From NCBI GenBank assembly GCA_035623075.1, contig DASPUC010000024.1, forward strand, positions 248,001 through 312,000: DNA of 64,000 bases. The letters run 5' to 3'. The stretch is from Nitrospiraceae bacterium. GTDB lineage: Bacteria > Nitrospirota > Nitrospiria > Nitrospirales > Nitrospiraceae. Below are positions 46,385 through 55,595 of the stretch, piece after piece. Numbering within the stretch: the first letter of the stretch is position 1; each line of letters begins with the position of its first letter. A program made the position numbers and the translations under genes. The notes beneath the pieces are model-generated. The model made no database searches, was not told where the DNA came from, and saw nothing but the letters and a program-made list of their open reading frames with translations.

Positions 46385-48856
46385 ATGCCCCCCGATGAAC
46401 GGCTGAGTCAGATTGCAATCGAAGACGAGATGCGCTCGTCGTACCTGAGCTACGCGATGAGCGTCATCGTGGGCCGAGCCTTGCCCGATGTACGAGACGG
46501 TCTGAAGCCGGTGCATCGCCGCATCCTCTTCGGCATGAACGAAATGGGCTTGGTCCACAACCGGCCCTATCGGAAGTCCGCCAAGATTGTCGGCGAGATC
46601 ATGGGGAACTACCATCCCCACGGCGACAGCGCGATCTACGATACCTTGGTTCGGATGGCGCAAGACTTCAACATGCGCTATCTACTCGTGGACGGCCAGG
46701 GCAACTATGGCTCTGTGGACGGTGATCCACCGGCGGCCATGCGCTATACCGAGGCGCGGCTGGCGAAGCTGGCCGAAGAGATGCTGGCCGACATCGACAA
46801 GGAAACGGTCGACTTCGGCCCGAACTATGACGAGTCCCGTGTCGAGCCGCTGGTCCTCCCGTCGAAGGTCCCGAATCTCCTGGTGAACGGTGCAGGTGGA
46901 ATCGCGGTCGGCTACGCGACGAACATTCCGACCCATAACATCGCGGAAGTCATCGACGGACTCCTGCTATTGCTCGACGAGCCTGACACGACGATTGCCC
47001 AGCTCATGAAAAAGATTCCGGGCCCCGACTTCCCGACCGCCGGCTTTATCTACGGCACGGCCGGGATCAAAGAGGCCTATGAGACCGGCCGGGGCCTGCT
47101 GACCCTGCGGGCGAAAGTCAATATCGAGTCGGATGAACGGACGGAGCGCGAGCGTCTGATCGTGACCGAAATTCCGTACCAGGTGAACAAAGCCAAGTTG
47201 ATCGAGCGGATCGCCGAGCTGATCCAGGAGGATCGCATCAAGGGCATCTCGGACCTGCGCGATGAATCGGATCGCGAGGGCGTGCGCATCGTGATTGAAC
47301 TCAAGCGGAGTGAAATCCCGCTTGTCGTACTGAACAATCTGTACAAACACTCGCAGCTCCAGACGACCTTTGGCGTGATCATGCTGGCGCTGGTGAATAA
47401 CCGGCCGGAGGTGCTGAATCTCAGGCAGATCCTCCAGCACTTCGTCGATCATCGCCGCGAGGTCGTCGTCCGGCGGACCGCCTACGAGTTGCGCAAAGCG
47501 GAAGACCGGGCCCACATCCTCGAAGGGCTCAAGATCGCCCTCGACCATCTCGACGTCGTCATCACGCTGATCCGGCGCGCCCAATCGCCCGACGAAGCCA
47601 GGGCCGGGTTGATGCGACAGTTCTCGCTGAGCGAAATCCAGGCCAATGCCATTCTGGACATGCGGCTCCAACGCCTGACGCAACTGGAGCGGACGAAGCT
47701 CATCGAGGAATACGCGGAGGTGTTGAAGCAGATCGAGTATCTAAAGTCGGTCCTGGGGAGCGAGGCCTTGGTGCGGAAGATCATCAAGGACGAGTTGATC
47801 GAAATCCGCGAGAGCTACAAGGACGACCGTAAGACACAGATCGTGAAGGAAGAGGCGGAAATCAACGTCGAGGACCTGATTGCGGAAGAGGAAGTCGTCG
47901 TCACGATCTCGCACGCCGGGTATATCAAGCGCAATCCCGTCTCGCTCTATCGAGCCCAACGTCGTGGCGGCAAGGGCAAGATCGGCATGGGCATCAAGGA
48001 AGAGGATTTCGTCGAAACACTGTTTACGGCGTCGACTCACGACTATCTGTTGTTCTTCACCGACGCGGGCAAAGTGTACTGGCTGAAAGTCCATGAAATT
48101 CCAGAGGCAGGGCGCGCCGCAAAGGGCAAAGCATTGGTGAATCTCTTGGCGCTCGCGGGCGATGAAAAGGTCACAGCGACTCTACCAGTGAAAGAATTCC
48201 GGGAAGACCGCTTCGTGGTGATGGCGACGAAACAGGGCATCGTCAAGAAAACGGAACTCTCGGCCTACGGGAATCCGAGACAGGGTGGAATCATCGCGTT
48301 GGGACTGGAAGAGGGCGACAAGCTGATCAGCGTCCATGTCACAGACGGCCAGCGCGAGATTCTCCTGGGGACCAAGCAGGGCATTACCATTCGATTTACG
48401 GAGGACGAAGTCCGGCCCATGGGCCGCACCGCCTACGGCGTAAAAGGCATCACGCTCGAAGAAGGCAATGTCGTCATCGGGATGGAGACCATCACGCCAG
48501 ATTCCACCACGTCCATTCTCACGGTGACGGAAGGCGGCTATGGCAAACGGACGCCGGTGACCGAATATCGCATTCAGGGCCGGGGCGGCAAGGGCATCAT
48601 CAGCGTCAAGACGACCGAGCGGAACGGTCTGGCCGTGGGTTTTCTCCAAGTCCGCGAGGGCGATCAAATCATGCTCATGGCGGCGCAAGGCAAGGTGTTG
48701 CGCTGCAGCGTCGACGACATCCGAGAAATCGGCCGCAACACGCAAGGGGTGCGGATTCTCGAGCTTAACGGGGACGACCGGGTTGTGGCAGTGGCTCGGC
48801 TGGCCGAAAGTACCGAACGCGATGACGCGGGACCTGACGAGAGTGCTGTTAACTGA
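46385..48856 (+). CDS. gyrA: DNA gyrase subunit A
   Basis: 823 residues. N-terminal breakage-reunion domain with [16 protein letters not shown] (the quinolone-resistance region, Ser83 and Asp87 equivalents wild type) and catalytic Tyr in [10 protein letters not shown]. The C-terminal pinwheel includes the GyrA box QRRGGKG (near residue 530), confirming gyrase rather than topoisomerase IV. Start ATG 46385 with GGAGTCGG upstream. Likely co-transcribed with gyrB through the hairpin element. Confidence 0.97.
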   Translation: MPPDERLSQIAIEDEMRSSYLSYAMSVIVGRALPDVRDGLKPVHRRILFGMNEMGLVHNRPYRKSAKIVGEIMGNYHPHGDSAIYDTLVRMAQDFNMRYLLVDGQGNYGSVDGDPPAAMRYTEARLAKLAEEMLADIDKETVDFGPNYDESRVEPLVLPSKVPNLLVNGAGGIAVGYATNIPTHNIAEVIDGLLLLLDEPDTTIAQLMKKIPGPDFPTAGFIYGTAGIKEAYETGRGLLTLRAKVNIESDERTERERLIVTEIPYQVNKAKLIERIAELIQEDRIKGISDLRDESDREGVRIVIELKRSEIPLVVLNNLYKHSQLQTTFGVIMLALVNNRPEVLNLRQILQHFVDHRREVVVRRTAYELRKAEDRAHILEGLKIALDHLDVVITLIRRAQSPDEARAGLMRQFSLSEIQANAILDMRLQRLTQLERTKLIEEYAEVLKQIEYLKSVLGSEALVRKIIKDELIEIRESYKDDRKTQIVKEEAEINVEDLIAEEEVVVTISHAGYIKRNPVSLYRAQRRGGKGKIGMGIKEEDFVETLFTASTHDYLLFFTDAGKVYWLKVHEIPEAGRAAKGKALVNLLALAGDEKVTATLPVKEFREDRFVVMATKQGIVKKTELSAYGNPRQGGIIALGLEEGDKLISVHVTDGQREILLGTKQGITIRFTEDEVRPMGRTAYGVKGITLEEGNVVIGMETITPDSTTSILTVTEGGYGKRTPVTEYRIQGRGGKGIISVKTTERNGLAVGFLQVREGDQIMLMAAQGKVLRCSVDDIREIGRNTQGVRILELNGDDRVVAVARLAESTERDDAGPDESAVN

Positions 48857-48902
48857 TCTTCGTCCGTGACACCCGGCCTCCCTGACCGATTTGTTCCCAC
48901 CC

Positions 48903-49502
48903 ATGAATGATTCAACGAGTCAGCCGGCGGTACCCGGGCAAAAGAAACCGCTCGATACCGTCGTCAAGATGGCGCTGGGAGTATTCGTCGGGTCCTTTGC
49001 GTTGATCTGGGGCGGGATGTATCTCAGCCGTCCCGACCGGTCCATTCCACCTTACAGCATCGGGTCGCAAGAAGGGTCGGCCGTCGCGGTTCACGTGCCG
49101 GCCTGGACGAGCGACGCGGAGATTGAAACCCTCATCGAGCGCTTCCGGAAAGTCGGCCGGGAAACCAGAAACTTCGGGGCCATGAAGATTCGCCCGACGA
49201 CGCCCGATGATCCTCAGAGCCGTTATCACCGTATCACGATCTACATCTTTACGCTGGATGACTGGGCAGAGGCACCGATCCTCCATCAGTACCTAACAGG
49301 TGAAGATCGAGACGTGCGGGAGGGGTTTCGGAAGGCGTTACGGGGTTTCTACCAACTGACTGATTCGGAAGAAGAGGGCCGGATCGGTCCGTTGGTCGAG
49401 GGCCCTGATACAGCCGCGACGATGGCTTATTCCCGCCAGCTGTTCAAGGGACCTATCGGTCAGCCCTTGACCGGGTCGAGCGAGCGAGCGAGTGCGCCAT
49501 GA
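48903..49502 (+). CDS. hypothetical membrane-anchored protein
   Basis: 199 residues from ATG 48903. A single N-terminal helix (VVKMALGVFVGSFALIWGGMYL, about 23-44) precedes a soluble domain with YRITIYIFTLDDW-like beta strands (RYHRITIYIFTLD) and charged helices. I do not recognise a family. Its last 50 bases overlap the end of the minus-strand dciA gene. Follows gyrA by 46 bases. Confidence 0.6.
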   Translation: MNDSTSQPAVPGQKKPLDTVVKMALGVFVGSFALIWGGMYLSRPDRSIPPYSIGSQEGSAVAVHVPAWTSDAEIETLIERFRKVGRETRNFGAMKIRPTTPDDPQSRYHRITIYIFTLDDWAEAPILHQYLTGEDRDVREGFRKALRGFYQLTDSEEEGRIGPLVEGPDTAATMAYSRQLFKGPIGQPLTGSSERASAP

Positions 49503-49941
49503 GGTGCGCAAAGCGATACCGAAGATCCGGATCGTGAATTGGAGACGCGTGAGCGGAGGTTTCCGCGAGGAGATCGACGCTCGGATTGCTCGCGTCTGTG
49601 CTTTGGTCTACAGAGGAGGACACCTGGTCCGACTCCGGAAGCTCCCCCACCCGGAACACGATGTCGGCGATGAAATCCGCGCCGACCGCGCTGTGAAGTT
49701 TCTCAATCAGCGTCGGCTTGAGAAAAGTCAGTTGGTGGAGCCAGACGCTATTATGGACGCGCACGTACAGTTTCTTGTATCGGATTTGATCGGGCCAGGT
49801 GTTGGAGGCGATCGGTTCGCCGACAATCGCACCCCATTCTCGCCGAACGCGGCTTTCAAGGAGTTTCGACTCAAGACCCAAGCGGCGGGCTAGACCGTTG
49901 AGTACGGTCCCGATCGAATCGAGTGGGCGGACGCCGCGCAT
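49453..49941 (-). CDS. dciA: DciA family protein (DUF721), replicative helicase loader
   Basis: 162 residues. The DciA domain is in the first 100 residues: LARRLGLESKLLESRVRREWGAIVGEPIASNTWPDQI and LYVRVHNSVWLHQLTFLKPTLIEKL. The long C-terminal tail is low-complexity. DciA recruits and loads DnaB in most bacteria lacking DnaC/DnaI; its place beside gyrA, dnaA and dnaN is consistent with that. It converges with and overlaps the hypothetical gene by 50 bases. Confidence 0.85.
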   Translation of the reverse strand: MRGVRPLDSIGTVLNGLARRLGLESKLLESRVRREWGAIVGEPIASNTWPDQIRYKKLYVRVHNSVWLHQLTFLKPTLIEKLHSAVGADFIADIVFRVGELPESDQVSSSVDQSTDASNPSVDLLAETSAHASPIHDPDLRYRFAHLMAHSLARSTRSRADR

Positions 49942-50008
49942 GCGCGCATGATAGGGAGTGTGCGCACAGCGGTCAAGCGAGAAGACTCACTCCGATCGAC
50001 AGTGCGAC

Positions 50009-50482
50009 ATGACCAAAGCTTCAGACGATCATCAAAAAGTCGTGGCGACCAATCGGAAGGCCTACCACGATTATTTTATCGAAGAGAAACTGGAAGCCGG
50101 CCTCGTGCTCAAGGGAACGGAAGTAAAGTCCCTGCGGGAAGGCCGCGTGAACCTGCAGGACAGCTATGCCTCCGTCCATGGGAACGAAATCTTTTTGCAC
50201 CAATGCCATATCAGTCCCTACAGTCATGGCAACATCATGAACCACGACCCGACAAGGGCCAGAAAGCTGCTGTTGCATCGGAAGGAAATCAACAAACTCA
50301 TCGGAAAGACTCAGCAGAAAGGGCTCACGCTCGTGCCGCTCCGCATCTACTTCTCCAAGCGCGGCCATGCGAAGGTCGAGATCGGTCTGGCGAAGGGAAA
50401 GAAGCAGTACGACCGAAGGGAATCGATCAAGGCCAGAGAAGCCGGTCGCGAAGTCGAACGGGCGATCAAGGAGAGAAAGTAG
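50009..50482 (+). CDS. smpB: SsrA-binding protein SmpB
   Basis: 157 residues from ATG 50009 ([18 protein letters not shown]). Ribosome rescue: binds tmRNA and delivers it to stalled ribosomes. Typical blocks are [27 protein letters not shown], the [17 protein letters not shown] and the basic C-terminal tail with [26 protein letters not shown]. The tmRNA gene itself is not in the adjacent DNA. Stop codon is directly followed by a 113-bp inverted repeat. Confidence 0.95.
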   Translation: MTKASDDHQKVVATNRKAYHDYFIEEKLEAGLVLKGTEVKSLREGRVNLQDSYASVHGNEIFLHQCHISPYSHGNIMNHDPTRARKLLLHRKEINKLIGKTQQKGLTLVPLRIYFSKRGHAKVEIGLAKGKKQYDRRESIKAREAGREVERAIKERK

Positions 50483-50595
50483 AGTCAGCGGGTCCTGTCG
50501 CCGACCCAGCCCATTCGTCCTCGCTCCACCCATCCCCCAGTAGGTCCCTTACGCTGCGGGCGAATGGGCGCCCGGGTCTGCACCACCCGCTGACT
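50483..50595. repeat. 113-bp nested inverted repeat after smpB
   Basis: Three stems in nested order: AGTCAGCGGGT (50483-50493) with ACCCGCTGACT (50585-50595), GACCC (50503-50507) with GGGTC (50574-50578), and GCCCATTCG (50509-50517) with CGAATGGGC (50561-50569), all perfect. It could form a cruciform or long RNA hairpin. It begins at the base after the smpB stop codon. No T-tract, so not a classic terminator. No other copy seen in the window. Confidence 0.75.
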
Positions 50596-50709
50596 GAAGA
50601 AAAGCGGAGAAGTTCTAAAGCCGGCGCCGTTAGTCGTTGTTACTCGCACATTCCAACTCGTTGATCTCGCAAGACAAAATAATCACCACTTTCTCGTCGC
50701 CACTGTTAC

Positions 50710-50740
50710 TTGACTTTGTTCTAACTAGAACTATTATACT
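50710..50740 (+). promoter_or_regulatory. promoter with embedded palindromic operator for the doxX operon
   Basis: TTGACT (50710-50715) and TATTAT (50732-50737, 16-base spacing) or TATACT (50735-50740). Between them is GTTCTA-AC-TAGAAC (50718-50731), a 6-bp-arm palindrome. A dimeric repressor bound here would block the promoter. The leader to the ATG is about 80 bases. Confidence 0.55.
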
Positions 50741-50824
50741 GGGGTCAGCCGGGGTTTTATGTCGATCTCAGCGATCGCAGCAGTTTGAACAGGCAGTGGG
50801 TCGATTAATCACAAGGGGGTGCCC

Positions 50825-51274
50825 ATGAAAGTGCTCTTTCAGACGGATGAGAGTTGGGTCGGTCTGATCTTACGACTGACGCTGGGGTTCGTGATGTTTC
50901 CACACGGAGCGCAGAAGCTCCTCGGTTGGTACGGTGGATTCGGCTTCTCCGGCATGATGGGCTTCTTCACGGAAACCATGCACCTCCCATGGTTGATCGC
51001 GTTCCTTGTCATCATCGGAGAATCCTTTGGGAGCGTGGCTCTCCTCCTGGGACTCTTGACGCGATTTACGGCGGCAAGCCTCGCAGTCATCATGCTGGGG
51101 GCGATTACAATGGTCCATCTGCCCAACGGATTTTTCATGAACTGGTTCGGGAAGCAGGCCGGCGAAGGATATGAGTACCATCTCCTCGTGATCGGAATCG
51201 CGGTGACACTCATGGTGACTGGCGCAGGCAAGTGGTCGGTTGATAAAGTGATCGCAGAACGAGTGCATGTGTAA
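50825..51274 (+). CDS. DoxX family membrane protein
   Basis: 149 residues, four membrane helices, start ATG 50825 after AAGGGGGTG. Blocks such as LILRLTLGFVMFPHGAQKLLGWYGGFG and FGSVALLLGLLTRFTAASLAVIMLGA match DoxX/YphA-type proteins; family members are linked to redox reactions and detoxification at the membrane. First gene of a six-gene operon reaching 54385. Confidence 0.9.
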   Translation: MKVLFQTDESWVGLILRLTLGFVMFPHGAQKLLGWYGGFGFSGMMGFFTETMHLPWLIAFLVIIGESFGSVALLLGLLTRFTAASLAVIMLGAITMVHLPNGFFMNWFGKQAGEGYEYHLLVIGIAVTLMVTGAGKWSVDKVIAERVHV

Positions 51275-51366
51275 AGAGTGTCCGATGAAAGGTTTCGATG
51301 ACTGACAGTCCGCCGATCGGGCGAGCAAGTCCGAACATGGCACGTGGCGGAGAAAGAGAGGTCAGA

Positions 51367-52263
51367 ATGAGAGACGCGATGCTGGCAACCAATGTGAACA
51401 AGGCGGCGCAGGTGAAAGTCTATCAACCGGGCTCTCAACATGTTGTCGGGGACGGGTTCCACGTCCGCAATCTACTCCCGAGCAACGACCTGGACCGCGA
51501 ACTGAGCCCGTTTATCATGCTGGATTATGCGGGGCCTACGTACTATCCGGCGACGGACACGCCGCGCGGAGTCGGCGAACATCCGCATCGGGGGTTCGAA
51601 ACCGTCACGATCGTCTATCAGGGGATCGTGGCCCATCGGGATTCGGCCGGGAACTCCGGCGTCATCGGACCGGGAGACGTCCAGTGGATGACGGCCGCGT
51701 CGGGCATCGTCCATGAGGAGATGCACGAGCGCGCATGGGCCAAGCGCGGAGGGACGCTGCAGGCGATTCAGTTGTGGGTGAACCTCCCCAAAGCGTTCAA
51801 GATGTCGGCGCCCGGCTATCAAACCATCGTCAACGCTCAAATTCCGGTGGTGCCGCTAGAGGACGGAGCCGGCTCGCTGCGTGTGATCGCGGGATCGGCG
51901 CGAGGCGTCAAAGGCCCGGCGAAGACCTTCACTCCGATCGAACTGTACGATCTCCGTCTGCGCGCAGGTCATTCATTGCCGCTGCAGATTCCGAAGGGTC
52001 ACAACGTCGGTATGTTCGTCCTGAGCGGCCGAGCATCCGTCGCGGAGTCGCAGAGGTTGGCAGAAGCGGACCTGGCCGTCTGGGCTTCCACGGGCGACGA
52101 CGTGACGATTACGGCAGAGGAAGATGCCGTGATCCTGGTGATGGCCGGCGAAGCAATCCACGAGCCGGTGGCGCGCTATGGCCCATTCGTGATGAATACG
52201 AAGGCGGAACTGGTCCAAGCCGTGAACGATTATCAGGCCGGCAAGATGGGACATTTGTCTTGA
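51367..52263 (+). CDS. pirin family bicupin protein
   Basis: 298 residues from ATG 51367, with AGAGAGGT upstream; an earlier ATG at 51298 is possible. Pirin cupin motifs: GEHPHRGFETVTIVYQG and HEEMHE give the metal-binding His/Glu set of the N-terminal cupin; the C-terminal cupin follows (AGHSLPLQIPKGHNVGMFVLSGRA). Iron-containing pirins can act as quercetinases or as redox sensors. Stop overlaps the next start (TGATG). Confidence 0.92.
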   Translation: MRDAMLATNVNKAAQVKVYQPGSQHVVGDGFHVRNLLPSNDLDRELSPFIMLDYAGPTYYPATDTPRGVGEHPHRGFETVTIVYQGIVAHRDSAGNSGVIGPGDVQWMTAASGIVHEEMHERAWAKRGGTLQAIQLWVNLPKAFKMSAPGYQTIVNAQIPVVPLEDGAGSLRVIAGSARGVKGPAKTFTPIELYDLRLRAGHSLPLQIPKGHNVGMFVLSGRASVAESQRLAEADLAVWASTGDDVTITAEEDAVILVMAGEAIHEPVARYGPFVMNTKAELVQAVNDYQAGKMGHLS

Positions 52264-53000
52264 TGCCGTCGCTCATGAAACGTATGTCGTTGAAAGCTGA
52301 CGTAGCGCCAGGGATGAAAGCTCACATGGGCCAGTCGACAGCAGTACTCTCGATCGAGATCTATTCCGATGTCGTGTGCCCTTGGTGCTATGTCGGAAAG
52401 CGTCGGCTGGAGCAGGCGCTCGAGACCGCTGGTTACGCAAGCCGGGCGCACATTCTGTGGCGCCCGTTTGAGCTGAATCCGACAATGCCGAAGTCCGGCA
52501 TGGATCGGCAGGCCTATCTCGACGCGAAATTTGGAGGCCCAGAGGCCCGGCGTGCGATGGAGCAACGCATCGCTAATGCCGGTGAAGCGGATGGGATCGT
52601 GTTCGCCTTCGACCGGATCGAACGGACGCCGAACACGTTCGATGCCCATCGCTTGCTATGGTTCGCCCAGCAGCACGGGAAGCAGGACGACCTGGCCGAA
52701 GCGCTGTTTCACGCCTATTTCTCGGAAGGCCGGGATATCGGCGACGGACCGACGCTCGTCGAGATTGCAGTGGAGGCCGGGCTTGGTCGCGGGGAGGCCC
52801 GGCAGTTTCTATCGGGCGATGCGGGAATTGAAGAAGTCCGTGCTGAAGAAGCAGCAGGTCACCGTTTGGGAATTCGCGGTGTCCCCTACTTCCTGTTGAA
52901 CGATACCTATGCGATCTCCGGTGCGCAATTTCCTGATATCTTTGTCGCGGCCTTGCAAAGGGCAGACGTTGATCGCGCGGAGCGAAAGGTAGGTCGATGA
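52263..53000 (+). CDS. DsbA/FrnE-type thioredoxin-fold oxidoreductase
   Basis: 246 residues from ATG 52263, whose A is shared with the pirin stop codon; ATG 52326 (MGQSTAVLS) is an alternative with a shorter tail. CPWC at residues 39-42 and GVRGVPYFLLNDTYAISGAQ near the C terminus (cis-Pro) define the DSBA/FrnE domain, cytoplasmic disulfide isomerase or 2-hydroxychromene-2-carboxylate isomerase family. No signal peptide. Confidence 0.9.
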   Translation: MPSLMKRMSLKADVAPGMKAHMGQSTAVLSIEIYSDVVCPWCYVGKRRLEQALETAGYASRAHILWRPFELNPTMPKSGMDRQAYLDAKFGGPEARRAMEQRIANAGEADGIVFAFDRIERTPNTFDAHRLLWFAQQHGKQDDLAEALFHAYFSEGRDIGDGPTLVEIAVEAGLGRGEARQFLSGDAGIEEVRAEEAAGHRLGIRGVPYFLLNDTYAISGAQFPDIFVAALQRADVDRAERKVGR

Positions 53001-53410
53001 TGGCGGTTCAAGTCTACGGCTGCAACCATGTTGTGATCGAAGTGACCGATGCGAAGAAAGCCGTGAAGTTTTATTCCGATGTGTTTGGCCTGAAGATGCT
53101 CCGGGGAGGGGAAGGCGCGGCCTGGTGCAAACTGGGCGAGCATCAGTTCATGGCGATCTTCGAAGTCGAGAAGCTCCAACCAGACCGCACGAAACACTTT
53201 GGCCTTATGGTGCGCGATCAGAGACAGATCGATGAAGTTCGGCGGAAACTCACGAAGAAGTATAAGCTCAAGCTCCATCCGAATTTCCGCTGCGACTTCC
53301 GAGATCCTTGGGGGAACCGTATTCAGGTTGGCGACCTCTCCGACGAGTCGCTGGTCTGGCTTCTCCCCTATCAGGAAGTGCAGAAGGCAGGAGTGACGTT
53401 TGTGAAATGA
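52997..53410 (+). CDS. VOC superfamily protein (glyoxalase/dioxygenase-like)
   Basis: 137 residues from ATG 52997, ATGA overlap with the preceding stop. Single pair of beta-alpha-beta-beta-beta modules: NHVVIEVTDAKKAVKFYSDVFGL starts it and DPWGNRIQVGD closes it. VOC enzymes bind a divalent metal; His in CNHV and Glu or Gln positions are consistent. Substrate unknown. Confidence 0.85.
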   Translation: MMAVQVYGCNHVVIEVTDAKKAVKFYSDVFGLKMLRGGEGAAWCKLGEHQFMAIFEVEKLQPDRTKHFGLMVRDQRQIDEVRRKLTKKYKLKLHPNFRCDFRDPWGNRIQVGDLSDESLVWLLPYQEVQKAGVTFVK

Positions 53411-53910
53411 GTTCACCTATGACTCTCGACCACGGACAACACCAACATGAACACCATGCCATGGCAGGAGAACGAGCTTCGCTGACGGGACTCGCTGTCT
53501 CGGCCACGATCCATTGCCTGACCGGCTGCGCGATCGGTGAAGTCCTTGGCATGGTGATCGGGGTGGCGCTCGGTTGGAGCAACGCTGCGACCATCGCTGT
53601 GTCCATTGTCTTGGCCTTTCTCTTCGGGTATTCGATGACGCTCTGGCCGCTCCTGGCCGGTGGCATGGAATTCGGGCCGGCGGCGGGATTGGCGTTGGCT
53701 TCGGATACGCTCTCGATCACCGTGATGGAAATTGTAGACAATGCTGTGGTGTTAATGATCCCCGGTGCGATGGACGCGGGGTTGACCAGCCTGCTGTTCT
53801 GGGGGAGCCTGGTACTGTCGCTGGCCGTGGCTTTCGTGGCCGCCTTGCCGGTGAATCGGTGGTTGATCAGCAAGGGTCGCGGACACGCCCTGGTCTACGC
53901 GCACCATTAA
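53407..53910 (+). CDS. DUF4396 family membrane protein
   Basis: 167 residues from ATG 53407 (ATGA overlap with the VOC gene). A His-rich N terminus (DHGQHQHEHHAM) suggests metal binding, followed by four or five membrane helices, with IHCLTGCAIGEVLGMVIGVALGWS matching the DUF4396 core (HCLTGCxxGE). Function unknown; family members often sit near metal or redox genes. Confidence 0.85.
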   Translation: MSSPMTLDHGQHQHEHHAMAGERASLTGLAVSATIHCLTGCAIGEVLGMVIGVALGWSNAATIAVSIVLAFLFGYSMTLWPLLAGGMEFGPAAGLALASDTLSITVMEIVDNAVVLMIPGAMDAGLTSLLFWGSLVLSLAVAFVAALPVNRWLISKGRGHALVYAHH

Positions 53911-53938
53911 CGGTCAGCTCAGACAAAGAGGATCTGCA

Positions 53939-54385
53939 ATGAAAGCACATTATCTCGGTCACGTCGTGTTCTATGTGAAGGATCTTGAGCGATCATTGAA
54001 ATTCTATCGCGACCTGCTGGGATTCAATGAAGTCGGACGGATTTTCAACGGAGCGGCCGCCGCGTTGACGTCCGGCCGCACGCATCACGAGCTGTTGCTC
54101 ATCCAAGTCGGTGACGCGCCGGGGCCTCCGACCGGAAGACATCGAGGCCTGTATCACATCGGCATCAAAGTCGGCGACAGTCTCGATGAATTGCGCGAGG
54201 CGAAGAGAGAATTGGAACGAGCCGGTGTTACGATCGACGGCATAAGCGACCACACAGTCAGCCAGAGCCTCTACCTTCAGGACCCGGACGGCAATGAGGT
54301 TGAACTCTACGTGGATGTGGACGAGTCCATCTGGAAGGAGAACCCCGAGGCCGTGTTGTCCCCGATCAGGCCCCTGCGGTTGTAA
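53939..54385 (+). CDS. VOC superfamily dioxygenase-like protein
   Basis: 148 residues. GHVVFYVKDLERSLKFYRDLLGF at the N terminus, HIGIKVGD in the middle and LQDPDGNEVELYVDV at the end are the extradiol-dioxygenase-like (catechol-2,3-dioxygenase) pattern with His6, His60-region and Glu123 metal candidates. Last gene of the doxX operon; 28 bases after DUF4396. Confidence 0.88.
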   Translation: MKAHYLGHVVFYVKDLERSLKFYRDLLGFNEVGRIFNGAAAALTSGRTHHELLLIQVGDAPGPPTGRHRGLYHIGIKVGDSLDELREAKRELERAGVTIDGISDHTVSQSLYLQDPDGNEVELYVDVDESIWKENPEAVLSPIRPLRL

Positions 54386-54516
54386 CCAGATCAAGGGCTT
54401 GCTACCCTCGATCGGCACGACTCAAAGGAGTACAGTTCACCAAGAGGCCACACCACGCAGCCAAATAGCGGGCGCTGCTCACGCTGGGTCCAGCAACCTA
54501 TAAAGGAGGAGCCGTC

Positions 54517-54657
54517 ATGCGCATGAAATGGGAAACGCCTTCGTTCGCGGAAGTAAAGATGGACGCCGAAATCAACTCATATCAGGACGATTTTGCGGAC
54601 ACTCCGGATGTCCAGGAGCCATCGAAGGAAGCGTCGGTCGCAAACATTCCCCAATAA
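54517..54657 (+). CDS. pqqA: PQQ precursor peptide PqqA
   Basis: 46 residues, start ATG 54517 after AAAGGAGGAG (54503-54512), an excellent ribosome-binding site. The peptide begins MRMKWETPSFAEVKMDAEINS; Glu18 and Tyr22 (E-x-x-x-Y) are the pair that PqqE cross-links to make PQQ. C-terminal part is longer than in most PqqA and rich in Asp, Glu and Ser. 14 bases before pqqB. Confidence 0.9.
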   Translation: MRMKWETPSFAEVKMDAEINSYQDDFADTPDVQEPSKEASVANIPQ

Positions 54658-54671
54658 TAGTAGGAACAGCA

Positions 54672-55595
54672 ATGCTCATCCGGGTCCTAGGATCTGCAGC
54701 CGGAGGAGGATTCCCACAATGGAACTGCGCCTGCGTGAACTGTCGAGGCGTACGGGGTGGGCTGATCCACGCAGTTCCCCGGTCGCAGGAATCAGTCTGT
54801 GTGAGCGCTGACGATGGAGACTGGTTTCTCATTAACGCATCTCCGGACATCCGTTCACAAATCGAGAGCTTCGGCCCTCTCCACCCAAGGAAATCACGCG
54901 CCACGCCGATTCAGGCGATCTTTCTGACCAACGGCGACCTTGATCACTGCCTGGGACTCCTCTCGCTGCGGGAGAATCACCGTCTCGTGATCTACGGGAC
55001 CGAATCCGTGCATCGCGGTTTCACAGAAGGCAATGTCTTGTATCGGACCCTTCAACGCTTTGCCGATCAGGTGACCTGGCGAACCCTGAAACTCGGAGTG
55101 GAAGAAACGGTGCTGCGCGCAGATGGATACCCGTCGGGGTTGACGGTGAAAGCCATGGCCGTTCCGGGAAAACCTCCTGTACATTTGGAAGGACTCGTCT
55201 CGTCCGATAACCTGGAAATAAATGTGGGGCTCAGGTTTCGCCAGGTCAGCAACGGGCGGGTCCTGACCTATCTGTCCGCTGTCGGCAGAATCACGCCTTC
55301 CGTCGTCGAAGGACTGGAAGGCGCGGATTGCGTCATGTTTGACGGTACCTTCTGGTCAAGCGATGAACTGTCCGCGCCGGGCTTCCTCCAGAAGTCGGCC
55401 GAGGAGCTCGCTCACTGGCCCGTCGGCGGGCTGGAGGGAAGTCTGTCGATGCTCTCGAAGATCACGGCTCCCCGCCGACTGTTTATCCACATCAACAACA
55501 CCAATCCGATGTTGCGGGAGGATTCCCCTGAGCGGAAGATCGTCGAGGCAACCGGATGGGAAGTGGCCCGGGATGGGATGGAGGTCAGGCTATGA
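54672..55595 (+). CDS. pqqB: PQQ biosynthesis hydroxylase PqqB
   Basis: 307 residues, normal. Metallo-beta-lactamase fold, with the PqqB start MLIRVLGSAAGGGFPQWNCAC and the CACVNCRG structural zinc cysteines. LTNGDLDHCLGLLSL carries metal-binding DH. Hydroxylates the cross-linked tyrosine. Translation of pqqC starts 4 bases before its stop (ATGA). Confidence 0.95.
   Translation: MLIRVLGSAAGGGFPQWNCACVNCRGVRGGLIHAVPRSQESVCVSADDGDWFLINASPDIRSQIESFGPLHPRKSRATPIQAIFLTNGDLDHCLGLLSLRENHRLVIYGTESVHRGFTEGNVLYRTLQRFADQVTWRTLKLGVEETVLRADGYPSGLTVKAMAVPGKPPVHLEGLVSSDNLEINVGLRFRQVSNGRVLTYLSAVGRITPSVVEGLEGADCVMFDGTFWSSDELSAPGFLQKSAEELAHWPVGGLEGSLSMLSKITAPRRLFIHINNTNPMLREDSPERKIVEATGWEVARDGMEVRL

Noticed and set aside
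50483-50819. tmRNA (ssrA) next to smpB
   Set aside because: No tRNA-Ala-like acceptor ends, no tag-peptide frame and no GGGG(G)xTGATT start; the region holds the cruciform and a promoter.
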